A stretch of 10,679 nucleotides of DNA from Candidatus Bathyarchaeota archaeon (GCA_030613835.1 JAUWLH010000037.1:1-10679), one strand, 5' to 3'. Shown: positions 1-6,631, counted from the first letter of the stretch. Notes: generated from the sequence alone by a model not told the origin. Translations and numbers: made by a program.

Positions 1-282
1 AGTCTGTACAACAAGGACAAGCGGGCCGAGGAGATCCTGGGCAGCAAGGGCAGGATCAGGGTACTGGAGGTGCTCACAGAGAGCGGCGAGCTCAACATAA
101 GCGAGGTTAGCCGCAGGACCGGGCTCAACTACACCAGCGTCGAGCGCCACCTCATGAAGCTGAAAACCATGGGGCTCCTCAACGAGAAGCGGTACGGCAA
201 GATCCGAATATTTGAGGTGACCTTCCGCAGTTTCTCCGTCCACTTTGCGAGGGGACGACCAGTCCAGCTGAACATAAGCTAG
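1..282 (+). CDS. Winged-helix (ArsR-like) DNA-binding protein, 3' part only
   Basis: Frame 1 is open from the first base of the window to the TAG at 280-282, so the gene starts upstream and only the last 93 codons are visible. Visible residues about 8-70 read as an archaeal winged-helix domain: a helix beginning RAEEILGSKGRIRVLEVL, then the helix-turn-helix (LNISEVSRRTGLNYTSVERH), a connecting helix (LMKLKTMGLL) and a basic wing (NEKRYGKIRIFEVT). This is the usual layout of small archaeal transcriptional regulators of the ArsR/MarR-like type. A GTG at 70 could be read as a start, but it falls inside the first conserved helix, so I reject it. No effector domain is visible, so the ligand and target are unknown. 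The next gene starts 51 bases downstream on the same strand; it may be separately transcribed. Domain call firm, role inferred. Confidence 0.8.
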   Translation, partial: SLYNKDKRAEEILGSKGRIRVLEVLTESGELNISEVSRRTGLNYTSVERHLMKLKTMGLLNEKRYGKIRIFEVTFRSFSVHFARGRPVQLNIS

Positions 283-291
283 CCAGTTCAT

Positions 292-300
292 TTCATATAC
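292..300 (+). promoter_or_regulatory. Possible TATA box of the TPP-enzyme gene
   Basis: TTCATATAC is centred about 38 bases before the ATG at 334. With the usual archaeal spacing of about 26 bases, transcription would begin near 322 and leave a leader of about 12 bases. A GAGG at 322-325 could act as a weak Shine-Dalgarno, but it would lie at the very start of such a transcript. Weak evidence. Confidence 0.35.
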
Positions 301-333
301 CCAATTTACGCACTCCATCCTGAGGAATATCTT

Positions 334-2061
334 ATGGATGAGATCGTTGTAATGGACGCGGCGCACGGGTACGTCGAGATGCTCAACAGGCTGGGAATTG
401 ATTACGTGATAAGCTCCCCCGGTTCAGAGTTCATACCCCTATGGGAGCACCTTGCACGTTACAACGCTGAGGGAAAGAAGCCCTTCTACGTGAACGTACG
501 TCACGAGGGTGCCGCCCTCTCCATGGCAAAGGGGTATTACATGGCCACGGGCAAGGCGCAGGCGCTCATGACCCACGTGGTCACGGGTCTGCTCCATGGC
601 GCGATGGAGCTGAAGGCGGCGTACACAGATCAGATCCCGCTCCTCCTGCTGGTGGGCCAAAACAGGACCCACGACGGAGAGGTACACGGAGGGACCCCGG
701 GACCACACTACCTCAGCTTCACCGAGGTTGGCGGACAGGAACGGCTAGTCCAGTCCTACCTCAAGTGGGCCGACAGCCCAGAGACCAACGCCAACATCCT
801 CAGCATGATACAGCGGGCCTACCAGATAGCCAACACTGACGTGAAGGGGCCAGTGATGATCAATCTGTCCCGTGAGCTCCTCTTCGAGCAGGTCAAAAAG
901 ATGAGAATACCTGAATCAATCCCGACCGAGGAGAGGATAACAACGGACCCCGCAGCGCTGGAAAAGCTCAGAGGCATGCTGGTCGGGGCTGAGAACCCCA
1001 TAATCTACACCAGGTACCTCGGCAGGAACGAGTCAACCGTATACGAGTTGGTGAAACTGGCTGAAACCCTCGGGATACCCGTGTTCGAGCATCCAGGGTA
1101 CATGAATTTCCCGACAAACCATCCATTACACATGGGAACCTCCTTCACCCCCTACCTGGGTGACATTGACCTCATACTCGTAATAGATAGCAGCTCCTGG
1201 CCGCCGTGGTACCCGCCCAATAGCATCAGGGACAAGACCAAGGCAAAGATCGTGTTCATTGACCCCGACCCCATCCAGCACAAGTACCCCGTGTACAGCT
1301 ACCCCGCAGAGATGAGGATTAGGGCCGACTCAAGTATCGCTCTGATGCAGTTGAACCAGCTGCTATCCTCAGAGAAACTTGACGAGGATATGATCAAGGA
1401 GAGGAAGGATAGGTGGGCCAAGGAGCACGTGAGGATCCGCGAGAAGCAGAAAAAACGCGCGTTGAGCGTCAAGGGCTCGGACCCCATCGACCCCGTCTGG
1501 CTATGCTACTGCATCGATGAGGTAATCGACAGGGAAACGGCGATCGTGAACGAGACCATAACCCACGGCAGGCTGATCCACAGCTACATCGAAAGCAACA
1601 GAATCGAGCCCGGGACTAGGTTCGAGGCCACCGGGCCAGTAGCCCACACAGGGCTGGGACAGGGGATGGGTATCGCTCTAGGCGTCAAACTGGCCAAACC
1701 AGAGAAAACCGTGATCGCCCTTGAGGGAGACGGCACATTCAACTATAACCCAGTCCTCGCGGCATTCGGTGCCGCTCAGGAGTACCAGTTACCATTCCTG
1801 ACCATAATCTACAACAACAGCTGCTACGCCGCCATGAAGGGCCACGCCAGATATTACCCGGACGGCCACTCGGTGACACAGAACAACTACTATGGCGTCG
1901 GATGCGGTCCAACACCTCACTATGCCAAGCTCATCGAGGCATTCGAGGGGCACTCAGAGACCGTCGAGAACCCATCGGAGGTAAAACGCGCCCTGCTTGA
2001 GGCAATGAAGGCGACCAGGGATGGGCAGGTAAGCCTTCTAGATGTCAGGTTGAGTAGATAG
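334..2061 (+). CDS. TPP-dependent enzyme, acetolactate synthase/decarboxylase superfamily
   Basis: The 575-residue product has the three-domain layout of the TPP enzyme superfamily (acetolactate synthase, benzoylformate and related decarboxylases) at normal length. The N-terminal Pyr domain (about 1-185) contains RHEGAA with the expected catalytic Glu58 that activates the cofactor, preceded by SSPGSE (28-33). The middle domain spans about 205-345. The C-terminal PP domain carries the TPP/Mg motif, GDG at 465-467 followed 26 residues later by NN at 494-495. The family joins or cleaves 2-oxoacids by decarboxylation; the protein should be cytosolic. No acetolactate synthase small subunit or other branched-chain synthesis gene is nearby, so a biosynthetic IlvB role is not supported and the substrate is open. 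The ATG is supported because the Pyr domain begins within the first ten residues. Its stop lies 2 bases from the 3' end of a convergent tRNA gene. Superfamily certain, reaction unknown. Confidence 0.9.
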   Translation: MDEIVVMDAAHGYVEMLNRLGIDYVISSPGSEFIPLWEHLARYNAEGKKPFYVNVRHEGAALSMAKGYYMATGKAQALMTHVVTGLLHGAMELKAAYTDQIPLLLLVGQNRTHDGEVHGGTPGPHYLSFTEVGGQERLVQSYLKWADSPETNANILSMIQRAYQIANTDVKGPVMINLSRELLFEQVKKMRIPESIPTEERITTDPAALEKLRGMLVGAENPIIYTRYLGRNESTVYELVKLAETLGIPVFEHPGYMNFPTNHPLHMGTSFTPYLGDIDLILVIDSSSWPPWYPPNSIRDKTKAKIVFIDPDPIQHKYPVYSYPAEMRIRADSSIALMQLNQLLSSEKLDEDMIKERKDRWAKEHVRIREKQKKRALSVKGSDPIDPVWLCYCIDEVIDRETAIVNETITHGRLIHSYIESNRIEPGTRFEATGPVAHTGLGQGMGIALGVKLAKPEKTVIALEGDGTFNYNPVLAAFGAAQEYQLPFLTIIYNNSCYAAMKGHARYYPDGHSVTQNNYYGVGCGPTPHYAKLIEAFEGHSETVENPSEVKRALLEAMKATRDGQVSLLDVRLSR

Positions 2062-2063
2062 AA

Positions 2064-2142
2064 TGGTGCTCCCGCCGGGATTCGAACCCGGGATCTCCGA
2101 CTCGAGAGGCCGGAATCCTTGACCGGACTAGACGACAGGAGC
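2064..2142 (-). tRNA. tRNA-Glu (anticodon CTC), CCA encoded
   Basis: On the minus strand the sequence folds as a complete tRNA. The acceptor stem GCTCCTG pairs with CGGGAGC with one G-U, the anticodon stem CCGGC/GTCGG encloses loop CTCTCGA with anticodon CTC, and the T arm is CCGGG-TTCGAAT-CCCGG. The discriminator is A, followed by a genomically encoded CCA (positions 2066-2064). The body without CCA is 76 nt. The D-arm stretch TCGTCTAG...AGGA is the one typical of tRNA-Glu, and CTC reads GAG codons. No intron interrupts the anticodon loop. It runs convergently with the TPP-enzyme gene, whose stop codon ends two bases away. Confidence 0.95.
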
Positions 2143-2165
2143 GCGTACCGAAATATCCTAGCGCC

Positions 2166-2173
2166 TAAATAAA
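2166..2173 (-). promoter_or_regulatory. TATA box of the tRNA-Glu gene
   Basis: Read on the minus strand this is TTTATTTA within a T-rich run, centred about 27 bases upstream of the first tRNA base at 2142. That is the archaeal TATA-to-start distance, so transcription should begin at or within a base or two of the mature tRNA 5' end. Confidence 0.65.
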
Positions 2174-2202
2174 AAAGTGTTGGCGGTTAGGATGCTGTTT
2201 CT

Positions 2203-2220
2203 TCAACTATTTATCAACTA
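2203..2220. repeat. Tandem-like direct repeat TCAACTA x2, 11-base period
   Basis: The heptamer TCAACTA occurs at 2203-2209 and again at 2214-2220, one helical turn apart, in the spacer between the tRNA gene and the class I/II aminotransferase gene. Repeats in this phase can be sites for a regulator bound to one face of the helix, but seven bases can recur by chance in AT-rich DNA. Confidence 0.3.
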
Positions 2221-2237
2221 CAAGTTCGTGGATGATT

Positions 2238-2254
2238 ATTGAAGCGGATTCAAT
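2238..2254. promoter_or_regulatory. Perfect inverted repeat upstream of the aminotransferase gene
   Basis: ATTGAA (2238-2243) and TTCAAT (2249-2254) are perfect 6-base arms around the 5-base spacer GCGGA. The palindrome ends 13 bases before an AAAATAAC-like stretch (2267-2274) that is the best TATA candidate for the gene starting at 2301. Placement just upstream of a core promoter suits an activator or repressor operator. Functional assignment is inference. Confidence 0.35.
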
Positions 2255-2300
2255 GTTGCATACCGTAAAATAACGTTGAGATATAGTACTAACGGGTAAA

Positions 2301-3554
2301 ATGAGCGGAAAATATCGTTTCAATAACATCATCAATGTCAGGTACGAGCAGTTCGAAAAGCTTCCCAGGGATCTGATGAGTGACCCTGATGCGGTGTTCC
2401 TATGGGGTGACGAGTACTGGCACCATGTACCCCAGTTTGTGCTGAAGTATCTAGACGAGGTAGCCAACAGCTACGATCTGAACACTAGGACAAACTCTGA
2501 GGCCAAGCAGAACTGGTACGCCCACGATTACAGGGACGCGATCGCCGAGAAGCTTCTGGTCGAGGATGGTATCAAGCTAGACGATCCAAGGAAGCAGATA
2601 GGTACTTGTCATGGAGCCGCAGATGGTTTCGCATGCATCGCTGGGATATTCCTTGATCCAGGGGATGAGGTGTTAGTGGTGGACCCCCAGTTCACGTTTG
2701 CGTGGGGTCTACCTGACCTGCACAGAGCCAAGACCATATCTGTGCCTATTTCCGAAGAGGGTAATTGGAACATCTCCGAGGAGGATGTACCGGAGCTGCT
2801 TGAGCCAAAGATCAATGACAAGACCAAGATGATGATTATGTGCATGCCCGGGAACCCGACGGGTACCGTGTTCAGTGAAGACACAACGAGGGCTATCGGG
2901 GACATCCTGAGCGATCACGAGATCATCTACCTGGAGGACTCGGTTTATGAACGGCGCGTCTACGACGACAACAAATTCGTCTCCATGGGCTCGATTCCCT
3001 CAATGAAGGACTATGCCGTCTGCGTCCGCGGCTTCAGCAAGATATACAACGTGAGACCCTTCAGGACGGGTTACATCGTGGCTAACGAGGAGATCATCGA
3101 CAAGGTGTGGCGGTGGCACATGCTGGGAGGCATCGACCCATCTAGCATATACATGAAGGTCTTGGCAAAGTGCCTCAGAAAGGAGATGAGCGAGCCGTTA
3201 CCACCCAAGTGGCATGAGGACTATAAGCGGGAATGGGACGTAATGCGAAAATGGACCCACGAGGCGATAAATGACAATCCATGGCTCAGCTGCGCCATGC
3301 CCCAGGCAGGCACCTACCATTTCGTCAACACATCCAAGCTGGGCACAAGCGACGAGGTCTTCACTATTCTCAGGGACAAATACAAGGTATTGCTTACCCC
3401 CGGGACCTGGTACGGTCCACGAGGAGAAGGGTACATGCGCCTCTGCTACGCCGCAAACCTCCCCGGTGACACCAAGAACGGTGTGAACAGGTTCCTTGAT
3501 GCAATCAATGAGATAGCCAAGAATAATGGTCTGAAAAAAACCAGTGCTCAATAA
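2301..3554 (+). CDS. Class I/II PLP-dependent aminotransferase
   Basis: The 417-residue product is a fold-type I aminotransferase of the aspartate aminotransferase family. It would move an amino group between an amino acid and a 2-oxoacid in the cytosol. Visible signatures in order: substrate-side N-terminus; HGAADGF (104-110) at the PLP phosphate loop; NPTG (185-188) with the Asn that contacts the PLP ring oxygen; LEDSVYE (211-217) with Asp213 for the pyridine nitrogen and Tyr216; SK at 246-247 with Lys247 as the Schiff-base lysine; RPFRTGY (252-258) with a phosphate-binding Arg; and GYMRLCYA (377-384) with Arg380 in the place of the arginine that holds the substrate alpha-carboxylate. All catalytic residues are present, so it should be active; amino acid preference cannot be read. 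The ATG follows an AT-rich spacer with no clear Shine-Dalgarno; a short leader from AAAATAAC near 2270 is possible. It is separated from the class V gene by a 134-base AT-rich spacer. Confidence 0.9.
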   Translation: MSGKYRFNNIINVRYEQFEKLPRDLMSDPDAVFLWGDEYWHHVPQFVLKYLDEVANSYDLNTRTNSEAKQNWYAHDYRDAIAEKLLVEDGIKLDDPRKQIGTCHGAADGFACIAGIFLDPGDEVLVVDPQFTFAWGLPDLHRAKTISVPISEEGNWNISEEDVPELLEPKINDKTKMMIMCMPGNPTGTVFSEDTTRAIGDILSDHEIIYLEDSVYERRVYDDNKFVSMGSIPSMKDYAVCVRGFSKIYNVRPFRTGYIVANEEIIDKVWRWHMLGGIDPSSIYMKVLAKCLRKEMSEPLPPKWHEDYKREWDVMRKWTHEAINDNPWLSCAMPQAGTYHFVNTSKLGTSDEVFTILRDKYKVLLTPGTWYGPRGEGYMRLCYAANLPGDTKNGVNRFLDAINEIAKNNGLKKTSAQ

Positions 3555-3660
3555 CCCCCACCTATTATCTACAATAGACCCTGACAAGCTCTTGTATTTT
3601 CAAATAATTTCGGATCAGAGAATATTTTTTTAAAATACTTGACTGCTCGCTTGATACGTT

Positions 3661-3668
3661 TTTTATAC
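3661..3668 (+). promoter_or_regulatory. TATA box of the class V aminotransferase gene
   Basis: TTTTATAC is centred 24 bases before the ATG at 3689, which puts the predicted transcription start on or next to that ATG and implies a leaderless mRNA. If the start were slightly downstream, the in-frame ATG at 3698 would be used instead. The AT-rich run at 3621-3640 upstream, a T7 tract with short AT-only arms, may end the preceding gene. Confidence 0.6.
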
Positions 3669-3688
3669 AAATTGGTCACCGATAACCC

Positions 3689-4906
3689 ATGATTAACATG
3701 GATCAGGACTGGGAACAGGTCTTCCCAATGCTCAAACACTGGGTGTTCTTTGACGCAGCAAATCAGATGATCCCGGGGCGGTTCTGGCTCGACGGGATGA
3801 AGGAGGTGTTATCAATTTACGAGCACGCCCCATATGGTCATGCGGACCACCCGTTCCTCACGACTGCCTTCCAGGAATGTATCAAGAGATCCGCCAAGCT
3901 CATTCATTCCGAGACCTCCGAGGTCACCAACATCTACAGGGTGATGACTGCCTCGAACCTCATCATCAACGATCTCATCAAGTGGGAGAAGGGCGACAAC
4001 GTCGTATTCACTGACCTGGATTACCCCTCCCTGCCCTTCATCTTCAAGGGGCTGGCTGAGTCCAAGGCCGTGGAGCTGAGGCGTATCAATAACGTCAACG
4101 GCGAGATACTGATGTCCGATATGGATGACGCGATAGATGACAGGACCAAACTGGTGAGCCTCAACCAGACCATGTGCTGGTGCGGCTTCACCTATGATAT
4201 GAGGGCTGTCAGCGATATCGCCCACGAGCACGGTGCCTACGTGCTCAACGACGCCATCCAGTCCGTTGGGGCCATTGATGTCGATGTGAAGAAGGACGAC
4301 GTGGATTTCCTCTTGACCGGCAGTTATAAGTGGCAGTGTGGGCCGGAAGGTACCGGTATCTTCTACATGAAGCAGGAGCTCATCGAGAAGTTCGAGCCCG
4401 AGTTCAGGAACTATATCAGGATACAGTTGCCTGACGGTATCCCCTTCAGCCACAAGGACCACGACAACATGTCCAGCTGGGACCACCCGTTCCTGCCCAA
4501 CGCCAACAAGTTCGACATGGGTGTCTGCGTAACGCCTCAACTGTTTGGGTGGAACGAGACCCTGAAGTTCTACGAGAAGGTCGGCATAAAGAACATCGAT
4601 AAGAAGGTTAGAAGCAACGGCGACTACTGCGTTGACAGGCTCAACGAGATCGGCTGCAAGGTGCTCACCCCCGAGGACAAGAAGAACCGCCACGGCCTCA
4701 TCATGTACACCACGGGGAGCTACGATCTGGACGCAGAGTCCTACAAGCGCTTCAACGCCGAGTGGACAGGTGAGAAACCCATCAAGCTGTGCCACAGGGG
4801 AATCGGGGGAGTAGTAGGTATCCGAATCAGTAACCACTTCTTCAACTCGAAGGAGGACATCGATTACCTGATCGATGCTCAGAAGAAGGTCCTAGACTCC
4901 CAGTAA
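3689..4906 (+). CDS. Class V aminotransferase family PLP enzyme
   Basis: The 405-residue product matches class V aminotransferases (the SufS/NifS, kynureninase and isopenicillin-N-epimerase-like group). Signatures: an N-terminal WVFFDAANQ segment (18-26) for the YLDNAA-like motif; NDAIQSVG (187-194) with Asp188 and Gln191 that contact PLP; GSYKW (211-215) with Lys214 as the Schiff-base lysine; and GIRISNHFFN (377-386) with Arg379 for the substrate carboxylate. A cysteine desulfurase would carry its catalytic Cys in a mobile RxGHHC-type loop; the corresponding part here reads KLCHRGIGG (367-374) and does not match it, and no Fe-S scaffold gene is nearby, so I do not call it SufS/IscS. A lyase, epimerase or transaminase acting on an amino acid is more likely. 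Starts at ATG 3689 or 3698; the TATA spacing allows leaderless translation. It converges on the M19 gene with 10 bases between stops. Confidence 0.88.
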   Translation: MINMDQDWEQVFPMLKHWVFFDAANQMIPGRFWLDGMKEVLSIYEHAPYGHADHPFLTTAFQECIKRSAKLIHSETSEVTNIYRVMTASNLIINDLIKWEKGDNVVFTDLDYPSLPFIFKGLAESKAVELRRINNVNGEILMSDMDDAIDDRTKLVSLNQTMCWCGFTYDMRAVSDIAHEHGAYVLNDAIQSVGAIDVDVKKDDVDFLLTGSYKWQCGPEGTGIFYMKQELIEKFEPEFRNYIRIQLPDGIPFSHKDHDNMSSWDHPFLPNANKFDMGVCVTPQLFGWNETLKFYEKVGIKNIDKKVRSNGDYCVDRLNEIGCKVLTPEDKKNRHGLIMYTTGSYDLDAESYKRFNAEWTGEKPIKLCHRGIGGVVGIRISNHFFNSKEDIDYLIDAQKKVLDSQ

Positions 4907-4927
4907 AAAAAGGGGGTTAAGCTCCCC
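4905..4927 (-). terminator. Hairpin plus T7 terminator-like signal for the M19 gene
   Basis: On the minus strand, GGGG (4927-4924), a 7-8 base loop holding the M19 stop codon, and CCCC (within 4916-4912) are followed by seven T (4911-4905). The stem is short, but a T tract alone can terminate archaeal transcription. The same bases read A-rich on the + strand, so they would not stop the converging aminotransferase transcript. Confidence 0.45.
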
Positions 4928-6014
4928 AAACCCTCTTGAAGAGTTTGAGGAAGTTCAGGCCAAGGATCTTCTTTATCTCTTGGTCTGAGTAGCCCCTGGC
5001 CACCAGACCCCTGGTGAAGTTGGGCATGTTCTCCATGAAGCCGTATCCCCAGTCCTTGTCCATGGGTGTGAAATAGTCCACGTCGATCCTGCCCGGGTTT
5101 TTGTAGATAAACGCCGCGCGCATCACCGTGTTGGGGAACTCTAAATCTGACCCGAATCCTGTGTGGTCCACTCCCACAATTTCCACGGTCTCGTCCAGCT
5201 GGTCCATGAGGTCGTCCGTGAGGTTACTCGGTCCCGCCTTCTTCGCGAAGAACGGCGTTACCCCGATGACCCCTCCCTTCTCTGCGCACGCTTGCATCAT
5301 GTCATCGGGCTTGCCCCTCTGCTTGCTGTACGCGACGAAATCGCCCCAGAGGCTCGTTGCCCTGTTGGCCCACTCCGCGTACCCCCCTACCTTCTCGGGT
5401 GCGCTCCTCCTTGGGATGATGTGTGTGAAGCTGACAGGGGCCTTGCTCTGCTCGATGGCGTCCCAGCACGTTTGGTCCCCCGTGTGGCTGAGGTCGATGA
5501 GTATTCCTAGCTTGTTCATCCTCTCGACGACCTCCTCGCCGAACCATGACAGACCGCTGTCCCTCTTCTCCCGGCACCCGTCACCTACCTCGTTCTTCCA
5601 GTTGTACGTAAGTTGCATGGACCTCAAGCCATAGTCATAGGCTATGTCGAGGAGGTCAACGTCCCTCTCAAGGAACATGCTGTCCTGAGGTCCGTACATG
5701 ATGCCGTGCTTGTCCTCCTTCTTTGCTTTCTCGATGTCGCTTGCCTTCTTTACCAGCAGAACCCTGTCCTTGTTCTTCTTTGCCCAGTGGTTGTGCTCGA
5801 TGATCTCCTGGAGGGCTTCAGTAAACCTCCGCTGCATCCCCACCGTGAGGTTGCTGGCCGTGAGTCCCCCCTTGATGACATCGTCAAGCCACATGTCCTC
5901 GGTGACGTACTCGATGACGCTGACGATGCTGCTGTCGATGACTATGCTCTCCTTGTGGAGCGCCATCGCGTGTCCCAGCTCGTCCTTACTCAGGTCTAGA
6001 TAACTTCTTGACAA
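4917..6014 (-). CDS. Peptidase M19 (renal dipeptidase-like) with degenerate metal site
   Basis: This amidohydrolase-superfamily protein belongs to M19, zinc enzymes that cleave dipeptides. With the TTG at 6014 as start it is 365 residues, close to family length. Clear M19 blocks: YGLRSMQLTYNWKNEVGDG (128-146), LGILIDLSHTGD (169-180), FTHIIPR (196-202), CAEKGGVIGVTPF (243-255) and GVDHTGFGSD (281-290). His177, His198 and Asp283 sit where the second-site His ligands and the catalytic Asp are expected. The usual N-terminal HxD after the VID strand is replaced (IVIDSSIV, 24-31), and the EGG block is replaced by IMYGPQ (105-110), so two classical ligand sites are missing. The open frame extends back to a TTG at 6071, but that start would include the TATA box at 6042-6050 and touch the palindrome at 6066-6085; ATG 5966 is a shorter alternative. 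Divergent from the GyrI-like gene. Family firm, dipeptidase activity doubtful. Confidence 0.82.
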   Translation of the reverse strand: MSRSYLDLSKDELGHAMALHKESIVIDSSIVSVIEYVTEDMWLDDVIKGGLTASNLTVGMQRRFTEALQEIIEHNHWAKKNKDRVLLVKKASDIEKAKKEDKHGIMYGPQDSMFLERDVDLLDIAYDYGLRSMQLTYNWKNEVGDGCREKRDSGLSWFGEEVVERMNKLGILIDLSHTGDQTCWDAIEQSKAPVSFTHIIPRRSAPEKVGGYAEWANRATSLWGDFVAYSKQRGKPDDMMQACAEKGGVIGVTPFFAKKAGPSNLTDDLMDQLDETVEIVGVDHTGFGSDLEFPNTVMRAAFIYKNPGRIDVDYFTPMDKDWGYGFMENMPNFTRGLVARGYSDQEIKKILGLNFLKLFKRVWGA

Positions 6015-6041
6015 ATTAATCGAGATTAAACTGTTTTCATT

Positions 6042-6050
6042 GTATAATAT
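6042..6050 (-). promoter_or_regulatory. TATA box of the M19 gene
   Basis: On the minus strand ATATTATAC is centred at 6046. A start about 26 bases on, near 6020, lies six bases before the in-frame TTG at 6014. This is the main reason for preferring that start codon over the TTG at 6071. Confidence 0.5.
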
Positions 6051-6065
6051 TGTTCGCCAGGTAGA

Positions 6066-6085
6066 AGGCAAAAATAGCTTTGCCT
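6066..6085. promoter_or_regulatory. Candidate operator: 20-bp perfect palindrome between divergent promoters
   Basis: AGGCAAA (6066-6072) and TTTGCCT (6079-6085) are perfect 7-base inverted arms around the 6-base spacer AATAGC. The centre lies about 30 bases from the TATA centre of the M19 gene (6046) and about 33 from that of the GyrI-like gene (6109), so it is almost equidistant. The size and placement suit a dimeric regulator that controls both genes. As an RNA hairpin it would not be followed by a T tract, so a terminator is unlikely. Confidence 0.5.
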
Positions 6086-6103
6086 ATGCTGTTTCTAAGA
6101 TAC

Positions 6104-6114
6104 CTATAAAATAG
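6104..6114 (+). promoter_or_regulatory. TATA box of the GyrI-like gene
   Basis: CTATAAAATAG is close to the archaeal TATA consensus and is centred 29 bases before the ATG at 6138, giving a predicted leader of zero to three bases. No Shine-Dalgarno is present, consistent with a leaderless transcript. Confidence 0.65.
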
Positions 6115-6137
6115 AGACCACGGCTCTGTTCGTTGAA

Positions 6138-6614
6138 ATGGGGCCAGTCATAGGTCAGCTTGAGCAAGTATCCCTCATCGGGTACGTGTCATCGGTGGAC
6201 AAATCGAACGCCGAGGAAGAGGAGGCTATCACTTCTGAGCTGGTTGAGAGGCTCCTAGGTCAGTGGGAGAACGTCCAGGGCATCCAGGACGAGTGCCTTT
6301 ACATGATGTGGACCTGGGACAACAGGTTTGATGGCACTGACAAGGAGGAGATGTTCATCGGTTTCCGGGTCAGCTACGAGTCGGAGGCCCCTAACGACAT
6401 GGTCAAGAAGGTGATGCCCAAAGGAGGGTACGCGGTCTACAGTATGAACCCAGCCGAGATCGAGCCTGAGACGTGGGACCTGCTCTACAAAAATCTTTTC
6501 TCAAAGGAGTCAGGCTTGGAAGAGTCAGCGCCGTTCATGCTCCAGAGGCATATCAGCGATGATCAGGTGGACATCTACATCCCAGTAAAAGAAACGGAAG
6601 AGCACCCCGAATAG
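6138..6614 (+). CDS. Stand-alone GyrI-like (AraC effector-binding) small-molecule-binding protein
   Basis: The 158-residue product matches the GyrI-like small-molecule-binding domain (two SHS2 repeats) found as effector domains of AraC/MerR regulators and as free-standing proteins. Recognisable features are an N-terminal strand with YVSSVDKSN (16-24), an aromatic-rich core (DECLYMMWTW, 51-60), EMFIGFRVSY (71-80), GGYAVYSMNPAEI (96-108) followed by ETWDLLYKNLF (111-121), and the closing QVDIYIPV (143-150), a hallmark ending of the family. There is no DNA-binding domain, so it cannot regulate alone; it may bind or detoxify a hydrophobic or cationic small molecule, or act as a sensor with a partner. 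It is divergent from the M19 gene across a shared promoter region. A T5 tract directly after the stop may end the transcript, which converges on the M20 remnant. Ligand unknown. Confidence 0.82.
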   Translation: MGPVIGQLEQVSLIGYVSSVDKSNAEEEEAITSELVERLLGQWENVQGIQDECLYMMWTWDNRFDGTDKEEMFIGFRVSYESEAPNDMVKKVMPKGGYAVYSMNPAEIEPETWDLLYKNLFSKESGLEESAPFMLQRHISDDQVDIYIPVKETEEHPE

Positions 6615-6631
6615 TTTTTCAGTAACTTGGG

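Noticed and set aside
70..282. Winged-helix gene as a complete 70-residue protein starting at GTG 70
   Set aside because: The frame is open to the window edge and the upstream residues form the first helix of the domain.
3621..3640. AT-only inverted repeat (TATTTT-TTT-AAAATA) after the class I/II aminotransferase gene
   Set aside because: An all-A/T stem of 6 bp is expected by chance in this AT-rich spacer; mentioned only as a possible T-tract stop.
3812..4837. 341-codon open frame on the minus strand opposite the class V aminotransferase gene
   Set aside because: It is a shadow of the real gene: the product is Val/Leu/Asp-rich without family motifs, while the + strand frame has all PLP residues.
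6015..6071. TTG at 6071 as start of the M19 gene
   Set aside because: It would place a good TATA box and part of the palindrome inside the coding region, and the added residues are not M19-like; still possible if the TATA is not used.
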